A DNA stretch of 64,000 bases from assembly GCF_021043395.1 (NCBI RefSeq), contig NZ_JAJNKE010000012.1:1-64000 (forward strand), in the 5' to 3' direction. This stretch comes from Clostridium guangxiense (GTDB lineage Bacteria > Bacillota > Clostridia > Clostridiales > Clostridiaceae). This document shows positions 1-9,902 of the stretch, piece after piece. The first letter of the stretch is position 1. Each line of letters begins with the position of its first letter. The position numbers were made by a program, and so were the translations under genes. Below the pieces are notes generated by a model. It saw only the letters and a program-made list of their open reading frames with translations. It searched no databases and was not told the DNA's origin.

Positions 1-97
1 TTTTTAGGCGAAAAAAATTAGTTATTGCTTCACAATTTTTATAAATTATGACTTAATATATTTAGTGCGACAGCCCCTTTTATTATAAATTTATGTT

Positions 98-706
98 TTA
101 TTTTCCAGAATCGCTAGAAGTTTTTTGTGAAAGAGCATCAACTGCTTTTGACAAATTACCAGTTATAGCATTCACTAAAGCATCACTTGATTTAATGCGC
201 CATTCTTTTTTATTATCATCCTTTACTAGCTCTATATTAACCTCATTTGATGTCATAGCTACATTTTTTGCTGAAAGACTTTTAATATAGTAATCCTCGA
301 TTAATTTTTTTTCTTTCTTTTCATCTGCATTTCCACTCATAGCATCTTCAAAAATAGTTGGCATCGTATCATTGGCCATTTTATTCGTTATCTTTACTAA
401 ATCTGGTGCTGTAATGCTTGTTTTTACTTTAGCTGTATTCCCTGAAATAGTTGAAGATATAATTTTATATCTAATTTTTGGGGAAACTTTTTTGATAATT
501 TTGCTTCCATCTTCATTGTCATAAGAAAGCTTTTTATCATTGCTATTAAAAAATGCAGCTGCAGTTTTAAGATCATTTTTATTTAATGCATCAAAAAATC
601 CTTTTACAGCTTCATCAGGCTTTTGCCCACCGCATGCAGTTATAGAAATAAGCAAACAAAACAAAGTTAATAACCCTATAAATTTTTTTAAAAATGATTT
701 CATCAT
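98..706 (-). CDS. secreted lipoprotein, NTF2-like (DUF4878/DUF5105-type)
   Basis: A 202-residue protein with a lipoprotein signal: a basic N-terminus, a hydrophobic stretch and a lipobox ending SITAC with the acceptor Cys at about residue 25. It should therefore be lipid-anchored outside the membrane. After the Cys comes the pattern PDEAVKGFFDALNKNDL, typical of small NTF2-like lipoproteins that begin with an amphipathic helix (DUF4878/DUF5105 group). The function of such proteins is unknown. The start has two adjacent Met codons behind a GGGGGA ribosome site. It appears to be transcribed alone. The lipoprotein call is firm; the family is a recollection of the pattern. Confidence 0.75.
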   Translation of the reverse strand: MMKSFLKKFIGLLTLFCLLISITACGGQKPDEAVKGFFDALNKNDLKTAAAFFNSNDKKLSYDNEDGSKIIKKVSPKIRYKIISSTISGNTAKVKTSITAPDLVKITNKMANDTMPTIFEDAMSGNADEKKEKKLIEDYYIKSLSAKNVAMTSNEVNIELVKDDNKKEWRIKSSDALVNAITGNLSKAVDALSQKTSSDSGK

Positions 707-920
707 ATGTCCCCCTTATTCTTTTAAAGTATATCACTTTACTCCTTTTATTTGCAAATTAGGGAACTTTGTTATTATTTAAGTCTATATTAAATGCCTT
801 ATCATAATAAATTTCAGTGTCATTTATAGCCTTTAAATATAAACTTCCGGCGTAACATAAATACAGTGTATAGATGGAAGAGAACAATTAACAGCTAAGC
901 TTTAGCGGCAAGCCCATTAT
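707..920. other. intergenic stretch, no gene seen
   Basis: I see no coding frame here. A short palindrome, GCTAAGCTTTAGC, lies at about 893-905 just past the 3' end of the MocR remnant and may be part of its terminator. Confidence 0.4.
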
Positions 921-1949
921 TTATAGTTCCACGTATGGCTCATTAAAAATCATAACTTTTTCTATTTCCCGTATAAGTTCTGGAATGGCTATTTGAATCT
1001 TTTTATAATCGGCATTTGCAACGCTTACCCTAAGCATTTTACTTGTAAAAAAATCCTTTAAATAGTACTTTTCAAAATCAGACAATTTTATATTCTTCTT
1101 TAATAAATTATTTACTACTACCTTACTTCTATTTTCATTTAAAATTTCTAAACCAGCATAAAAACCGCCATTCTTTGGAACATGCCATTTTATATAAGGT
1201 GAATGGTTACTTTTTATAATATCACTTAGATATCTCATTCTTTTTAAATACACATCTCTTATCTTTTTTACATGCACATTAAACATACCGCTTTCAATAT
1301 ACAGTTCAAGAGCACCCTGTGAAAGCACTGGTGTATTTATATCCATCCAGGTTTTGTAGTCCAAAAAAGCGTTGCATAAAATACTTGGCAATACTGCAAC
1401 TGCAATTCTTAACCCCGGAAGAATAACCTTAGAAAAAGTCTTTACATATATTACCCTAGAAGATGTATCATACGAAAATATTGGATCTGATTTAGCATTG
1501 CTTTCTATATCACCAAGATAGTCATCCTCTACAATATAGACATCGTATTTCTCTGCCAGTGAAACCAATTTTTCTTTTTCTTCCTTGGTATAACTAAGAC
1601 CAAGAGGATTACTAAATCTAGAAACCGTATAAAAAAATTTAACATTACTATTTTTAAATACATTTTCAAGCCTATTGAAGTCCAGCCCATTAAAGCTCCT
1701 ATTAACTCCAATTATAGTTACATTATTTTGCTTTAAGCATTTCACCATTCCATCATAAGTTGGCTGTTCAATTGCCACATTACTTTTTCCATTAGGAAAT
1801 GGCATTTTCCCTAATATGTTTAGTGTCTGCTGTGAGCCTGTAGTAATAAATATATTTTCACAATTTGAGAACACCTGATTGTTTTGAAGCTGCTTTATAA
1901 ATACCATTATATATTTTTTATTAATAAATAGAAAAACCTTAAAAAACAA
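921..1949 (-). pseudogene. MocR-type PLP-dependent regulator, 5'-truncated remnant
   Basis: The frame encodes the aminotransferase fold-I domain of a MocR/GntR-type regulator. Visible landmarks are ITTGSQQTL, EQPTYDG, the Asn region SNPLG, the EDDY Asp motif, and the PLP lysine in KTFSK followed by GLRI. Family members are usually about 450-480 residues with a GntR winged helix-turn-helix first. Here that domain and the linker are absent, and recognisable homology begins only near FIKQLQ, about 20 residues in. The residues before that look like chance coding from the junction with the divergent MATE remnant. No good ribosome site precedes the first ATG. It probably can no longer bind DNA as a regulator and is best treated as a remnant. 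Confidence 0.75.
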
Positions 1950-2637
1950 ATACAGACTGCTTTTAAACCGCAGCCTAGATAAAAATTTAGCTTTAAAGCT
2001 TATACATTTTGGACTTCCATCAGGAATGCAAACTTTTGTTGGTACAGGTTACTTTACCCTTTTACTTCTTATAATAGGAATGACAGGGAAATTTAATTTG
2101 TCCTGTGCAAACATAGCCTTTACCATAGAAAGCATGTCCGTATGGACTGTTCAAGGAATCGGAATTGCTGTAGGTATTATAGTTGGAAATGAAATTGGAG
2201 CTAGAAGAATCAATAACACAGAAAAAATCCTAAAAAAAGGACTCACATTAGGATTTTTATTTAACATTATTCTTATTATTGTATTTAATCTTTTCCCTGA
2301 TGTTTTAATTTCACTCTTTAACAGCGGCAGCAATAAAAAAATTTTAGCCTACACTATTCCACTTATAAAAATCACATCAATATGGCTTGTATTTGACACT
2401 ATTCAAATTATAATAAGAAATGTTTTGCAAGCTGCCGGGGATACTGTTTTTCTCATGATTATTTTCATGACTGTTCCATTTGTATTTTATCTTGCAGTGC
2501 CATATATAATATGTGTAATATCAGGCTTAAGCATATACTGGATCTGGATAAACCTATTAATCTTTACCTTTTTCATGCTATCACTGGTATCCATAAGATT
2601 TGTTAAAGGCAATTGGAAAACTATACAGGTTATTTAG
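1921..2637 (+). pseudogene. MATE-family efflux transporter, 3' half only
   Basis: From the first ATG (2026) the frame gives 203 residues of very hydrophobic sequence. The same frame is open upstream to at least 1921 and contains ALKLIHFGLPSG, the pattern that starts the second half of MATE exporters. MATE proteins have 12 helices and about 450 residues; only about the last six helices remain. There is no ribosome site at 2026. The missing first half would have lain where the MocR remnant now begins, so one deletion between two divergent genes removed both 5' ends. A functional half-transporter is unlikely. Confidence 0.75.
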
Positions 2638-2739
2638 CGCCTAAAATTGCGCAGGTACTGAGAAATTTTTTCTTGTACTACCCGTTGGAGAAAAGGAACA
2701 ATTTAAACAAAGCTTTATAAATCTTAGACTAAGCATTGT

Positions 2740-2826
2740 TACTTCGCATATATAGCAAGCTTAGTTCTATCCTTTATCTCTAATTTGCTATATATGCCAC
2801 TTACATAATTTCTTACTGTCCCTCTA
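2740..2826 (-). pseudogene. LuxR/NarL response regulator C-terminal fragment
   Basis: In the minus strand the 28 codons right after the MFS stop codon, and in the same frame, read RGTVRNYVSGIYSKLEIKDR followed by TKLAIYAK and a stop. This is the end of a LuxR-type DNA-binding domain and closely resembles the tail of the intact NarL-type regulator at 32737-33360 (GTIRNYVTSLLEKLELRDRT). No start codon, receiver domain or rest of the HTH is present. It is a remnant of a lost two-component regulator. Too short for usual ORF calling. Confidence 0.7.
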
Positions 2827-4299
2827 TTAAATCACTTTATCATGTATTTCTTCGTCTTCTTCTTTAGCCTTAAGCTTTTCGTTTTTTTTACTATTGTACA
2901 ACCTAAAGGCTGTTATTATAACACCAAATAAACATAAGCTTCCAGCGCATATATAAACAAATTTCATTCCGTAAATAAATACATCGTCTCTACCTCTTAT
3001 ATAATCAGTTACTCTATGATGAACCTTAGCACTCATTCTACTATATAAAATAAGAGTTGATACAGAAGTACCTAAAACAAATCCTAAATTTCTAATTAAA
3101 GCATTAACACTTCCTGCAATTCCAAGTTTGTTTTTAGGAACTGTAGACATAACCAAGGAATTATTAGGAGATTGGAACATTCCATTTCCTATAGTCATTA
3201 TTACTATATAGGCAAGTAAAAAAATTACCGATGATTTTTCATTTAAACTACTAATTAAAAATAACCCTAAGCTTGTAAGTGAAAGTCCTATAAGTGTTAA
3301 TATTTCTGAACCTATTTTATCTGATAAATATCCACTAAAAGGAGCAACAACAGATAAAACTATAGGTGATACTATCATAAATATTCCAGTCATTGCTGCT
3401 GAAAATTTTAAGGTATCTTGAAAATAAAATGGTAATATTATGTTAGATGCACTAATTGCTATAAAAGATATAAATGCACAAACTATGCTTATTGAAAATA
3501 AACTATTTGAAAAAATACTTAAATCCAAAAGCGGCATTTCTATCCTCTTTTCTGCTATAATAAACAGAACAAAGGCTATAAGAGCAACAACAAAAGCTCC
3601 TATCATAATAGGATTATTATATCCTGTAGTCTGTCCCTGAACTATTGCCCCAAAGAAAGCTACTGTAGCTATCATGAATAGTACTGCTCCTCGTCCATCA
3701 ACCTTTTCATTGATAACTTTATTCGACTTAGGAAATATCTTTATAGTCGCTATAAACACAGCTATACCAATTGGTACATTTATCAAAAATATATACTCCC
3801 AACTAAATGCAGAAACAATAAATCCTCCGAGTGGTGGTCCTGCCATGGCACCAAGTGCTACGAAGGTTCCTAGAACACCAAGTGCTCTTCCTCTTTCATT
3901 CGCTGGGAAAACTTGAGTTATAATTCCCTGGTTAGTTGCCATAGTAGCTGCTGCCCCTATTGCTTGTATAACTCTTGCAATGACAAGGAACAAAAGTGAA
4001 TTAGTAAATCCACATAGTAGGGAACCAATGGTAAAAAGAACAACTCCAAAGCTAAATACCTTAGTCTTTCCCTTTATGTCCCCAATTCTTCCAAATATCA
4101 AAATCGTTGCAGCAACAGTTATCAAGAAGCTAGTTACAACCCATGTAACTCCTGCCATTCCAACTTTAAGATTTATAGCCATATTAGGAAGTGCTACATT
4201 TACAATACTTCCATCTAAAGTCGCCATAAAGGTAGCTGAAAGGACTGTAAATAGTATTATCCATCGCTTTTTGTATATTTCATTTTCCTTTTTATTCAA
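2827..4299 (-). CDS. MFS drug exporter, DHA2 (EmrB/QacA) family
   Basis: A 490-residue integral membrane protein with about 14 predicted helices. The DHA2 signature regions are visible: LDGSIVNVALPNMA in the first helix, FGRIGDIKGKTKVF (motif A), the RVIQAIGAA stretch and a GPPLGGFI motif C. DHA2 proteins expel drugs and toxic organic compounds using the proton gradient. It starts 2 bp after the MarR gene, so the two form an operon and the regulator probably controls the pump. The C-terminus ends in a highly charged tail (KAKEEDEEIHDKVI). Its stop codon directly abuts an in-frame response-regulator fragment, so the natural C-terminus may have been altered. Confidence 0.9.
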   Translation of the reverse strand: MNKKENEIYKKRWIILFTVLSATFMATLDGSIVNVALPNMAINLKVGMAGVTWVVTSFLITVAATILIFGRIGDIKGKTKVFSFGVVLFTIGSLLCGFTNSLLFLVIARVIQAIGAAATMATNQGIITQVFPANERGRALGVLGTFVALGAMAGPPLGGFIVSAFSWEYIFLINVPIGIAVFIATIKIFPKSNKVINEKVDGRGAVLFMIATVAFFGAIVQGQTTGYNNPIMIGAFVVALIAFVLFIIAEKRIEMPLLDLSIFSNSLFSISIVCAFISFIAISASNIILPFYFQDTLKFSAAMTGIFMIVSPIVLSVVAPFSGYLSDKIGSEILTLIGLSLTSLGLFLISSLNEKSSVIFLLAYIVIMTIGNGMFQSPNNSLVMSTVPKNKLGIAGSVNALIRNLGFVLGTSVSTLILYSRMSAKVHHRVTDYIRGRDDVFIYGMKFVYICAGSLCLFGVIITAFRLYNSKKNEKLKAKEEDEEIHDKVI

Positions 4300-4300
4300 C

Positions 4301-4756
4301 TTACTTCCTCCTTTTACAACAGGTCGCTTTATATGCCTTACCCTTTTTCAAAACATCCTCTAAAAATTTTATTGATGTTTTTACTTCATCTTCATTATTT
4401 CCTTCAACCAAAATATTAATCCACTCCTGAACTATTTTATGAATTTCAGGTATCAAACTCTTGCCTTTATCTGTTATATATAATTTGTACGCTCTTACAT
4501 CTTCCTTATTTTCTTCCTTCCTTACATACCCAAGCTCTATTAGCTTCTTCACCGTCCTAGCTGACATAGCTTTGTCTACACTTAATTCTCTACTTATATC
4601 ATTTTGACTTATGCCTCTGCATTGATCAAGTACAAACAAATATGGATATGTTCCCGTTGTAAGATTAATTTCACAAAGCCTTTTATCAAGATAAACCTGA
4701 GTACATCTATATATTCCATTAGTAAGCTTAATTAGAGTTGAAGTGTTGTTATCCAT
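4301..4756 (-). CDS. MarR-family transcriptional regulator
   Basis: A winged helix-turn-helix protein of 151 residues. The MarR pattern is clear: ISQNDISRELSVDKAMSARTVKKLIELGYV as recognition region, then KEENKEDVRAYKLYITDKGK as wing. I chose the ATG at 4756 because AAGGAG lies 8 bases upstream; an earlier ATG pair at 4780 has no ribosome site. It lies 2 bp before the MFS exporter gene on the same strand, the usual arrangement of a MarR repressor with the pump it controls. A palindrome upstream (4803-4816) is a candidate self-operator. Loss of repression on ligand binding is the family's usual mode; the ligand is unknown. Confidence 0.88.
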   Translation of the reverse strand: MDNNTSTLIKLTNGIYRCTQVYLDKRLCEINLTTGTYPYLFVLDQCRGISQNDISRELSVDKAMSARTVKKLIELGYVRKEENKEDVRAYKLYITDKGKSLIPEIHKIVQEWINILVEGNNEDEVKTSIKFLEDVLKKGKAYKATCCKRRK

Positions 4757-4802
4757 AGCTCTTTCTCCTTTATACATCATAAAAATATGATATCAAAATA
4801 TG

Positions 4803-4816
4803 GTTGATTAGTCAAC
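4803..4816. promoter_or_regulatory. palindromic candidate MarR operator
   Basis: GTTGATTAGTCAAC is a 5-bp-arm palindrome around TTAG, about 47 bp upstream of the MarR start. It overlaps the region where the promoter must lie. MarR proteins typically bind such short dyads in their own promoters. Assignment is by position only. Confidence 0.45.
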
Positions 4817-4890
4817 TATGCTTTTAAAAAAATTGCGAAATACCAATATTTTTAAATATTAAATACCGTTAATTCGCAACTTTCACTATA

Positions 4891-6609
4891 CTAGTCCAAT
4901 TTAAATTCTCTAATTAAATCTGTTAATTTTTCAGCACCTTTAAGGTTTGCTCTAGATTCATTTGATATGGCTTCACTTTGATCTCTAACTTCATTAATAC
5001 TTGCAGCAATATCTGTAGATGATTTTGCTACTTCTGTTACTGAAACTGCAACTTCTTCCATAGTAATTGCTATTTGATCAACAGAAGTTGATATAGTCTC
5101 AGAAACTTCTGCAAATTTCTCTATTATACCTTTTACCATAATGCCGTCTTTTTTGTACTCATCGCTAATTCTAATTAAGCTTTCATAATCCTTAAGAACA
5201 TCCTTTTCTACAAATGCCAATATGGATTTAGATGAATCAGATAACTTTTCAACCGCTCCTAGCACTGTTTCAATTTCACCCTGTATTTGTGAAACAGCAT
5301 CCGATGACTCTTCAGCAAGTTTTCTAACTTCTTCAGCAACAACTGCAAAACCTTTTCCCTGTTCTCCAGCTCTAGCCGCCTCTATAGCAGCATTCAATGC
5401 TAGCAGATTTGTTTGCTCTGCAATCCCATTTATACTTTCAGCCATTTTTGATATTTTACTTACAATTTTAACTTCTTCTAGTGAGTTTTCTAGATCCACT
5501 TTAGTTTTGCTATATATTCTTTCTGCATTTTCTTTTGAGATTAAAGAGTCATTATTTATTTTATCTGCTTTATCTTCTATATTTAAAGCTATCTTTAGGC
5601 CTTCCTTTGCCTTCTCAGTTGTAATGTTTATTTCTTCTTTTACTGTCATTGTCATTGAGGCAACCTCCTCTACAGATGCAGAAGATTGCTCCATTCCTGC
5701 TGATATTTCCTCTGTAGAAGCCGATGCCTGCTCAACCTCTCCACTTACTGTTTGTAACATTTCATCTGCTGCCTCTATACTTTTAATAGTATCTTCACTT
5801 TCGGTTCTAACCAATTTCATACTATAATTAAGCTTTTCTACAGCGTCATTTAATGCATTAATAGTCTTTCCTATTTCATCATTTGATACCACCTTCATCT
5901 TAAAATCAAAGTTTCCATTAGCTAATTTCTTCGCTCCTTCATAAACTTCCTTAACCTGATTTACAATACTTTTTCTTATGAAATATGTAAATAAAATACC
6001 AAGCAAAATACTTATTATAAGTACAACTATAATTATATTTGATGCTCCAATTGTAATATCTCTAGATAGCTCTCCTTTTACTCTAACAAGATCATCTTGA
6101 GTTCTTATCATTTTATTTATACTTAACATAAGATCATTCTGCGGCTTTTTTAAATTTGAAATAATTTTATCAAAATCTTCATTAGATATATCAATTTTCA
6201 TTCCATTCTTTATTGCTTCATCAAATGCTTCAAATGCTACATCATCATTTTTATCAATTTCCTTACTTATAGCTATACCCGATGACGTATAAAGCAACTT
6301 TTTAAGTTCCTTCTTATCAGAATCGTATAGTTTTTCAGCCTTTTGAAATTCCTCCTTTTGCGTTTTCATGTAAGTAACATCGCTGGATGCACATATATTT
6401 CTCACGGCTATAGACATTTGATCTACGTCGTTTTTCATTTCATAAGAAAATTTTAATTTCTTATTTTCTTTAAAGATTAGTCCTTTAACATTACTATCAA
6501 TTTGATTTAACTTAATAATTGATAAAATAGATATACTTATTATTAAAGCAATCATTAGAGAAAAACCTGTTATTAATTTGTTAGATAACTTCATCTTGCT
6601 AAAGTTCAT
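4891..6609 (-). CDS. methyl-accepting chemotaxis protein
   Basis: A 572-residue transmembrane receptor. In order: a first membrane helix near residues 13-32, an extracytoplasmic four-helix-type sensor (about 33-185), a second helix near 187-210, a HAMP linker, and a long cytoplasmic coiled coil. The coiled coil contains the invariant hairpin tip [20 protein letters not shown], which contacts CheA/CheW. A signal sensed outside would control the chemotaxis kinase. The sensor domain resembles the four-helix-bundle type (4HB_MCP) but the ligand cannot be read. The gene stands alone, with GGGGGAGT upstream of the ATG. Confidence 0.93.
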   Translation of the reverse strand: MNFSKMKLSNKLITGFSLMIALIISISILSIIKLNQIDSNVKGLIFKENKKLKFSYEMKNDVDQMSIAVRNICASSDVTYMKTQKEEFQKAEKLYDSDKKELKKLLYTSSGIAISKEIDKNDDVAFEAFDEAIKNGMKIDISNEDFDKIISNLKKPQNDLMLSINKMIRTQDDLVRVKGELSRDITIGASNIIIVVLIISILLGILFTYFIRKSIVNQVKEVYEGAKKLANGNFDFKMKVVSNDEIGKTINALNDAVEKLNYSMKLVRTESEDTIKSIEAADEMLQTVSGEVEQASASTEEISAGMEQSSASVEEVASMTMTVKEEINITTEKAKEGLKIALNIEDKADKINNDSLISKENAERIYSKTKVDLENSLEEVKIVSKISKMAESINGIAEQTNLLALNAAIEAARAGEQGKGFAVVAEEVRKLAEESSDAVSQIQGEIETVLGAVEKLSDSSKSILAFVEKDVLKDYESLIRISDEYKKDGIMVKGIIEKFAEVSETISTSVDQIAITMEEVAVSVTEVAKSSTDIAASINEVRDQSEAISNESRANLKGAEKLTDLIREFKLD

Positions 6610-6802
6610 AAGATAGACTCCCCCTCAATAATTCATCCTTAGTAAGCGTTTTAAACAGTACATGATTTTCTACAATCATCATATATCTATTTAATATTAA
6701 TGTAGATTATATCATAAACTTATTTATAAATATATTAATATTTTTAAATTTATCCATGGGATATATTACTTTTAATTACATTTTATAATAAAGCCGTCTA
6801 AA

Positions 6803-6843
6803 AATGCGGTATAAATTAAGACGTCTTAATTCTAAACCGCATT
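6803..6843 (-). terminator. hairpin terminator after the GH13 gene
   Basis: Arms AATGCGGT (6803-6810) and ACCGCATT (6836-6843) enclose a perfect inner palindrome ATTAAGACGTCTTAAT (6815-6830). It lies 24 bp past the 3' end of the minus-strand sucrose phosphorylase gene. Confidence 0.65.
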
Positions 6844-6866
6844 CTCAACTGTAACCTTTTCTTTTA

Positions 6867-8336
6867 TTAGGCTAAATATTGAACATTATTACCGTTGTCA
6901 TCAACATAACTTATTAAAGTTTTATTTGTTTTCAAATCTATAAATAAACTGCAATTTTTATTATCTTTATTCCAAGCAAGTCTAATTTCATCATCAAGTG
7001 AGTCTATAACTTTGAAATCTCCGTTAAATGCATCATATTCATTTCTAAATCTAATAAGCTTTAATAATCTTTGAACTACTTCTCTTTCAACGGACTTTTC
7101 TATTTCTTCCATAGTATAATTATGACGATTAATTTCACGTCCTTCACCAGTTGCTTTTGCCTGCTCATAATCATTTGCTCCTGCAAGTAATCCTACATAA
7201 TATATCTGAGGTACTCCAGGTACAAAAAGCTGAATAGCTCTTGCAGCTATGTAAGCATCATCATCACAATTTAAAGCAGAATAATATGAACATAATATCT
7301 GATGAACGTCAAAACCATCCTTATCCTTGTACTCATCTGTTAAAATACGACTTACACTTGCCCCTCTTTCTATACATATATCAACCACTTTCTTTGCCCT
7401 CTTGCTGTCAATAAGATCATCCATATCAGGCTTTACTGGAATGCCATCATGACAATCAAGTGTTGTAAACTGATTTTTAGGACGGTTCTTCAAATACTTG
7501 CAAAGATCTCTGCTTGATTTGTTTATTAAAGTGTCCAGAACCGTATATGGCAAAATAAAATCATAAATCCAGAAACCATGCTCAGCAAGTTTATACTGAG
7601 TCTCATACTGTGAATGAACCTCAGGTAAAAGTTCAATTCCTAAAGACTTTGCAAGCTCCATAATCCAATCCATGAATTTATATATTTCTGGTTCTACAAA
7701 GAAACAGCTTGTTCCAAGTTTTTTTATAACATATCCTACGGCATCTAACCTTACTATCTTAATATTATGTTTACTAAAATTAACAAAGAACTCCTTAAGT
7801 AACTGCTTTACTTTTTCAGCTTTTACATCTAAATCTATCTGTTCTGACTGTTCTCCATGTCCAAAGGTTGTCCATACCTTTTCTTCCTTGCCAGTCTCCT
7901 CTATTTTAAAAGTAGAATATGGTTGTTTTCTGCGAAGGAACATTTTATCTATATCTTCTTTAACAGGCTCTCCATCCTTCCAAACCTTATCCAAAGTAAT
8001 AAATAGGTCCACATACTGAGATTTCCTGCCTTTCTTTAAAAAGTCTTGAAAATACTCTGATTGTCTAGATATATGGTTAACCATTAAATCAACTAGCACA
8101 TCAAATTTTTCACCTATTGCGCTTATATCCTCCCATGTACCAAATTTAGGTTCTATTTCAAGGTAAGTTAACGGAGCAAATCCCCTGTCTCCAGATGATG
8201 GGAATGGAGGCAAAATGTGAACACCCCCACTGCAAATATCTGAAAAATACTTTGATAAAACATAATTAAGTTTTTTTAGATTCCCACCTAAAGAATCTGC
8301 ATAAGTAATAAGCTGCACTTTATTTTTTACTGACAT
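6867..8336 (-). CDS. sucrose phosphorylase-type glycoside hydrolase (GH13_18)
   Basis: A 489-residue cytoplasmic enzyme with the layout of sucrose phosphorylases. The nucleophile is Asp198 in VRLDAVGY, the acid/base is Glu239 in LLPEVHSQ, and the third carboxylate is Asp297 in LDCHDGI; the spacing matches the known enzymes. The N-terminus (VQLITYADSLGGNL) and HILPPFPSSGDRGFAP also fit. Such enzymes split sucrose with phosphate to glucose 1-phosphate and fructose; close relatives act on sucrose 6-phosphate or glucosylglycerate, so substrate is uncertain. I chose the ATG at 8336 (GGGGAGG 9 bases upstream) over a GTG three codons earlier. No transporter or kinase is adjacent. Confidence 0.85.
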   Translation of the reverse strand: MSVKNKVQLITYADSLGGNLKKLNYVLSKYFSDICSGGVHILPPFPSSGDRGFAPLTYLEIEPKFGTWEDISAIGEKFDVLVDLMVNHISRQSEYFQDFLKKGRKSQYVDLFITLDKVWKDGEPVKEDIDKMFLRRKQPYSTFKIEETGKEEKVWTTFGHGEQSEQIDLDVKAEKVKQLLKEFFVNFSKHNIKIVRLDAVGYVIKKLGTSCFFVEPEIYKFMDWIMELAKSLGIELLPEVHSQYETQYKLAEHGFWIYDFILPYTVLDTLINKSSRDLCKYLKNRPKNQFTTLDCHDGIPVKPDMDDLIDSKRAKKVVDICIERGASVSRILTDEYKDKDGFDVHQILCSYYSALNCDDDAYIAARAIQLFVPGVPQIYYVGLLAGANDYEQAKATGEGREINRHNYTMEEIEKSVEREVVQRLLKLIRFRNEYDAFNGDFKVIDSLDDEIRLAWNKDNKNCSLFIDLKTNKTLISYVDDNGNNVQYLA

Positions 8337-8467
8337 GTAATGCACCCTCCCCTTTGTAATTTGTATATTATTTTAATTGGTTAAGCCTTATTTCAATCTA
8401 AATACTTTATATTAACGGCTTGATACTTTACTTTATTCAATTATTATTTTACATCGTTTACAGATAT

Positions 8468-8483
8468 GTGTCAACCGGTTTCA
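8468..8483. promoter_or_regulatory. candidate LacI-type or CcpA operator
   Basis: TGTCAACCGGTTTCA contains the perfect core AACCGGTT (8473-8480), a centre typical of LacI-family and CcpA operators. It lies about 135 bp upstream of the sucrose phosphorylase start, in its promoter region. Confidence 0.4.
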
Positions 8484-8517
8484 TATGTAATAATCTTTGT
8501 AAAAAGTTCAAAAAAAA

Positions 8518-8553
8518 TTTTAGATAAATGTAAAAAGTAACATTTATCTAAAA
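8518..8553 (-). terminator. intrinsic terminator of the GDPD gene
   Basis: A perfect 14-bp stem, 8518-8531 with 8540-8553, lies just past the 3' end of the minus-strand GDPD gene. In the minus strand it is followed by a run of Ts (A run at 8511-8517). Confidence 0.85.
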
Positions 8554-8559
8554 CTTCTG

Positions 8560-9444
8560 TTATATACGTATCCCTTTTTTTATATTCATTAATATGCTAG
8601 GTTTATCCGTTATAATACCATCTACATTTAATTTAAGCATGCTGTCCATATATTTAGGTTTATCAACTGTCCAGGAATATATCCTTCTATTTGATTTATG
8701 GATTTCTATAACCAATTTTCTTGTTATAATTCTCTGCTGTACACTATAGAAATCAACCTTTAATAGTGCTAAATCTTTTCTTGGTCTACAGGCTATATAT
8801 CCAGTTTTAATTCTAGGATTTAATCTCTTTACATTTAATAAAATTTTATAGTTCATTGAATGAATCATACATTGATTTTCAAAATTATTCTTTTCTATTA
8901 TACTAACAACCTTCTTAGTTAAATCATTAGTATCTCCATAAGGCTTAATTTCTATAATTAGCTTTAACTTCCCCTTTGATTTCTTTACTGCCTCATCCAA
9001 GGTTGGAATCCTTTCCTCCTTATGCTGAGAAGAATAACGAGGAGCTATATTTAACTTTTCAATTTGATTAAAGTCTACAACTCCAACCGATTCATTTAAT
9101 CCAGTCATCCTCTTTAAGTTCTTATCATGCATTAAAACAACTATTCCATCCTTTGTCTCCTGAACATCTATTTCTGCATAATCTACTTTATATTTTATTG
9201 AATCCTCAATGGCATGAATAGAATTTTCAGGTTCACCAAAATACCTTGCTCTATGGGAGATAACTTTTACTCTTCTTACATCAACGTTGTTATCTAAATA
9301 CTTATAGGTATTGCCTGCATAATTGCTGTTTTTCTTTGCTTCAATAATCCCATATCTATTCATAACATAAAAAAATGTAATGCACATGAAAGCAGCAATA
9401 ATCAAATGTATTATCTTAAATCTTTTAATTTTATCATTAATCAT
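8560..9444 (-). CDS. membrane-anchored glycerophosphodiester phosphodiesterase family protein
   Basis: A 294-residue protein with one N-terminal membrane helix (about residues 12-30) and a GDPD TIM-barrel domain. Catalytic landmarks are VISHRA (His-Arg), YAEIDVQ (Glu and Asp metal ligands) and VLMHDKNLKRMTG (second His). The family hydrolyses glycerophosphodiesters to glycerol 3-phosphate and an alcohol, using a divalent metal. The active site is probably outside the membrane. I chose the ATG at 9444 because GGAG lies 11 bases upstream; the longer frame (9537) would add an unlikely hydrophobic leader. Transcribed alone, ending at a strong terminator. Confidence 0.85.
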   Translation of the reverse strand: MINDKIKRFKIIHLIIAAFMCITFFYVMNRYGIIEAKKNSNYAGNTYKYLDNNVDVRRVKVISHRARYFGEPENSIHAIEDSIKYKVDYAEIDVQETKDGIVVLMHDKNLKRMTGLNESVGVVDFNQIEKLNIAPRYSSQHKEERIPTLDEAVKKSKGKLKLIIEIKPYGDTNDLTKKVVSIIEKNNFENQCMIHSMNYKILLNVKRLNPRIKTGYIACRPRKDLALLKVDFYSVQQRIITRKLVIEIHKSNRRIYSWTVDKPKYMDSMLKLNVDGIITDKPSILMNIKKGIRI

Positions 9445-9902
9445 ATTAACTATCACTCCTTCCCTCAAATATATTATTAACATTATATCTAAAAAAATAA
9501 TGTTAATTATTACAATTGCATTACATTTCTTATACAAATAAGTACCCGAAAAGGGAAAAATGAAAGTTTTAATTTTATAGTCATTGTTAATACATTCTTC
9601 TATTTACAAAGCAAAAATTTCAAAATTCATAAAAATATATTGCAATGAAATACTGCTTTTAGGAAAATATGATTGTAGTACGCGTACAAATATGATAGAA
9701 TATAGTTAAATTTTTTTAAATTACAAGATTATCATTGGCTATATAAAAGGTTTTTCCAAAAATTTGTACATACGTATGTGCGTTGTAAGCATACAAAATG
9801 TAAGTTTTTTCAATATTATTAAATTGTCAATAAAATTTAATTTTTCAAAAGGAGCCATCCTAATATAAATTAATTATTTGTACTAAGCGAGGAAAGTATA
9901 TT
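9445..9902. promoter_or_regulatory. threonine deaminase upstream region with two palindromes
   Basis: This gene-free 458-bp stretch separates the divergent GDPD and threonine deaminase genes. It holds two perfect palindromes: GTACGCGTAC (9678-9687) and ACATACGTATGT (9768-9779), 90 bp apart. Both contain alternating TACG steps unlike the AT-rich surroundings and are candidate operators. I found no T-box or riboswitch pattern that I recognise. Confidence 0.35.

Noticed and set aside
9541-9902. T-box or amino-acid riboswitch before the threonine deaminase gene
   Set aside because: No T-box sequence or specifier-loop structure could be recognised; only palindromes are visible.
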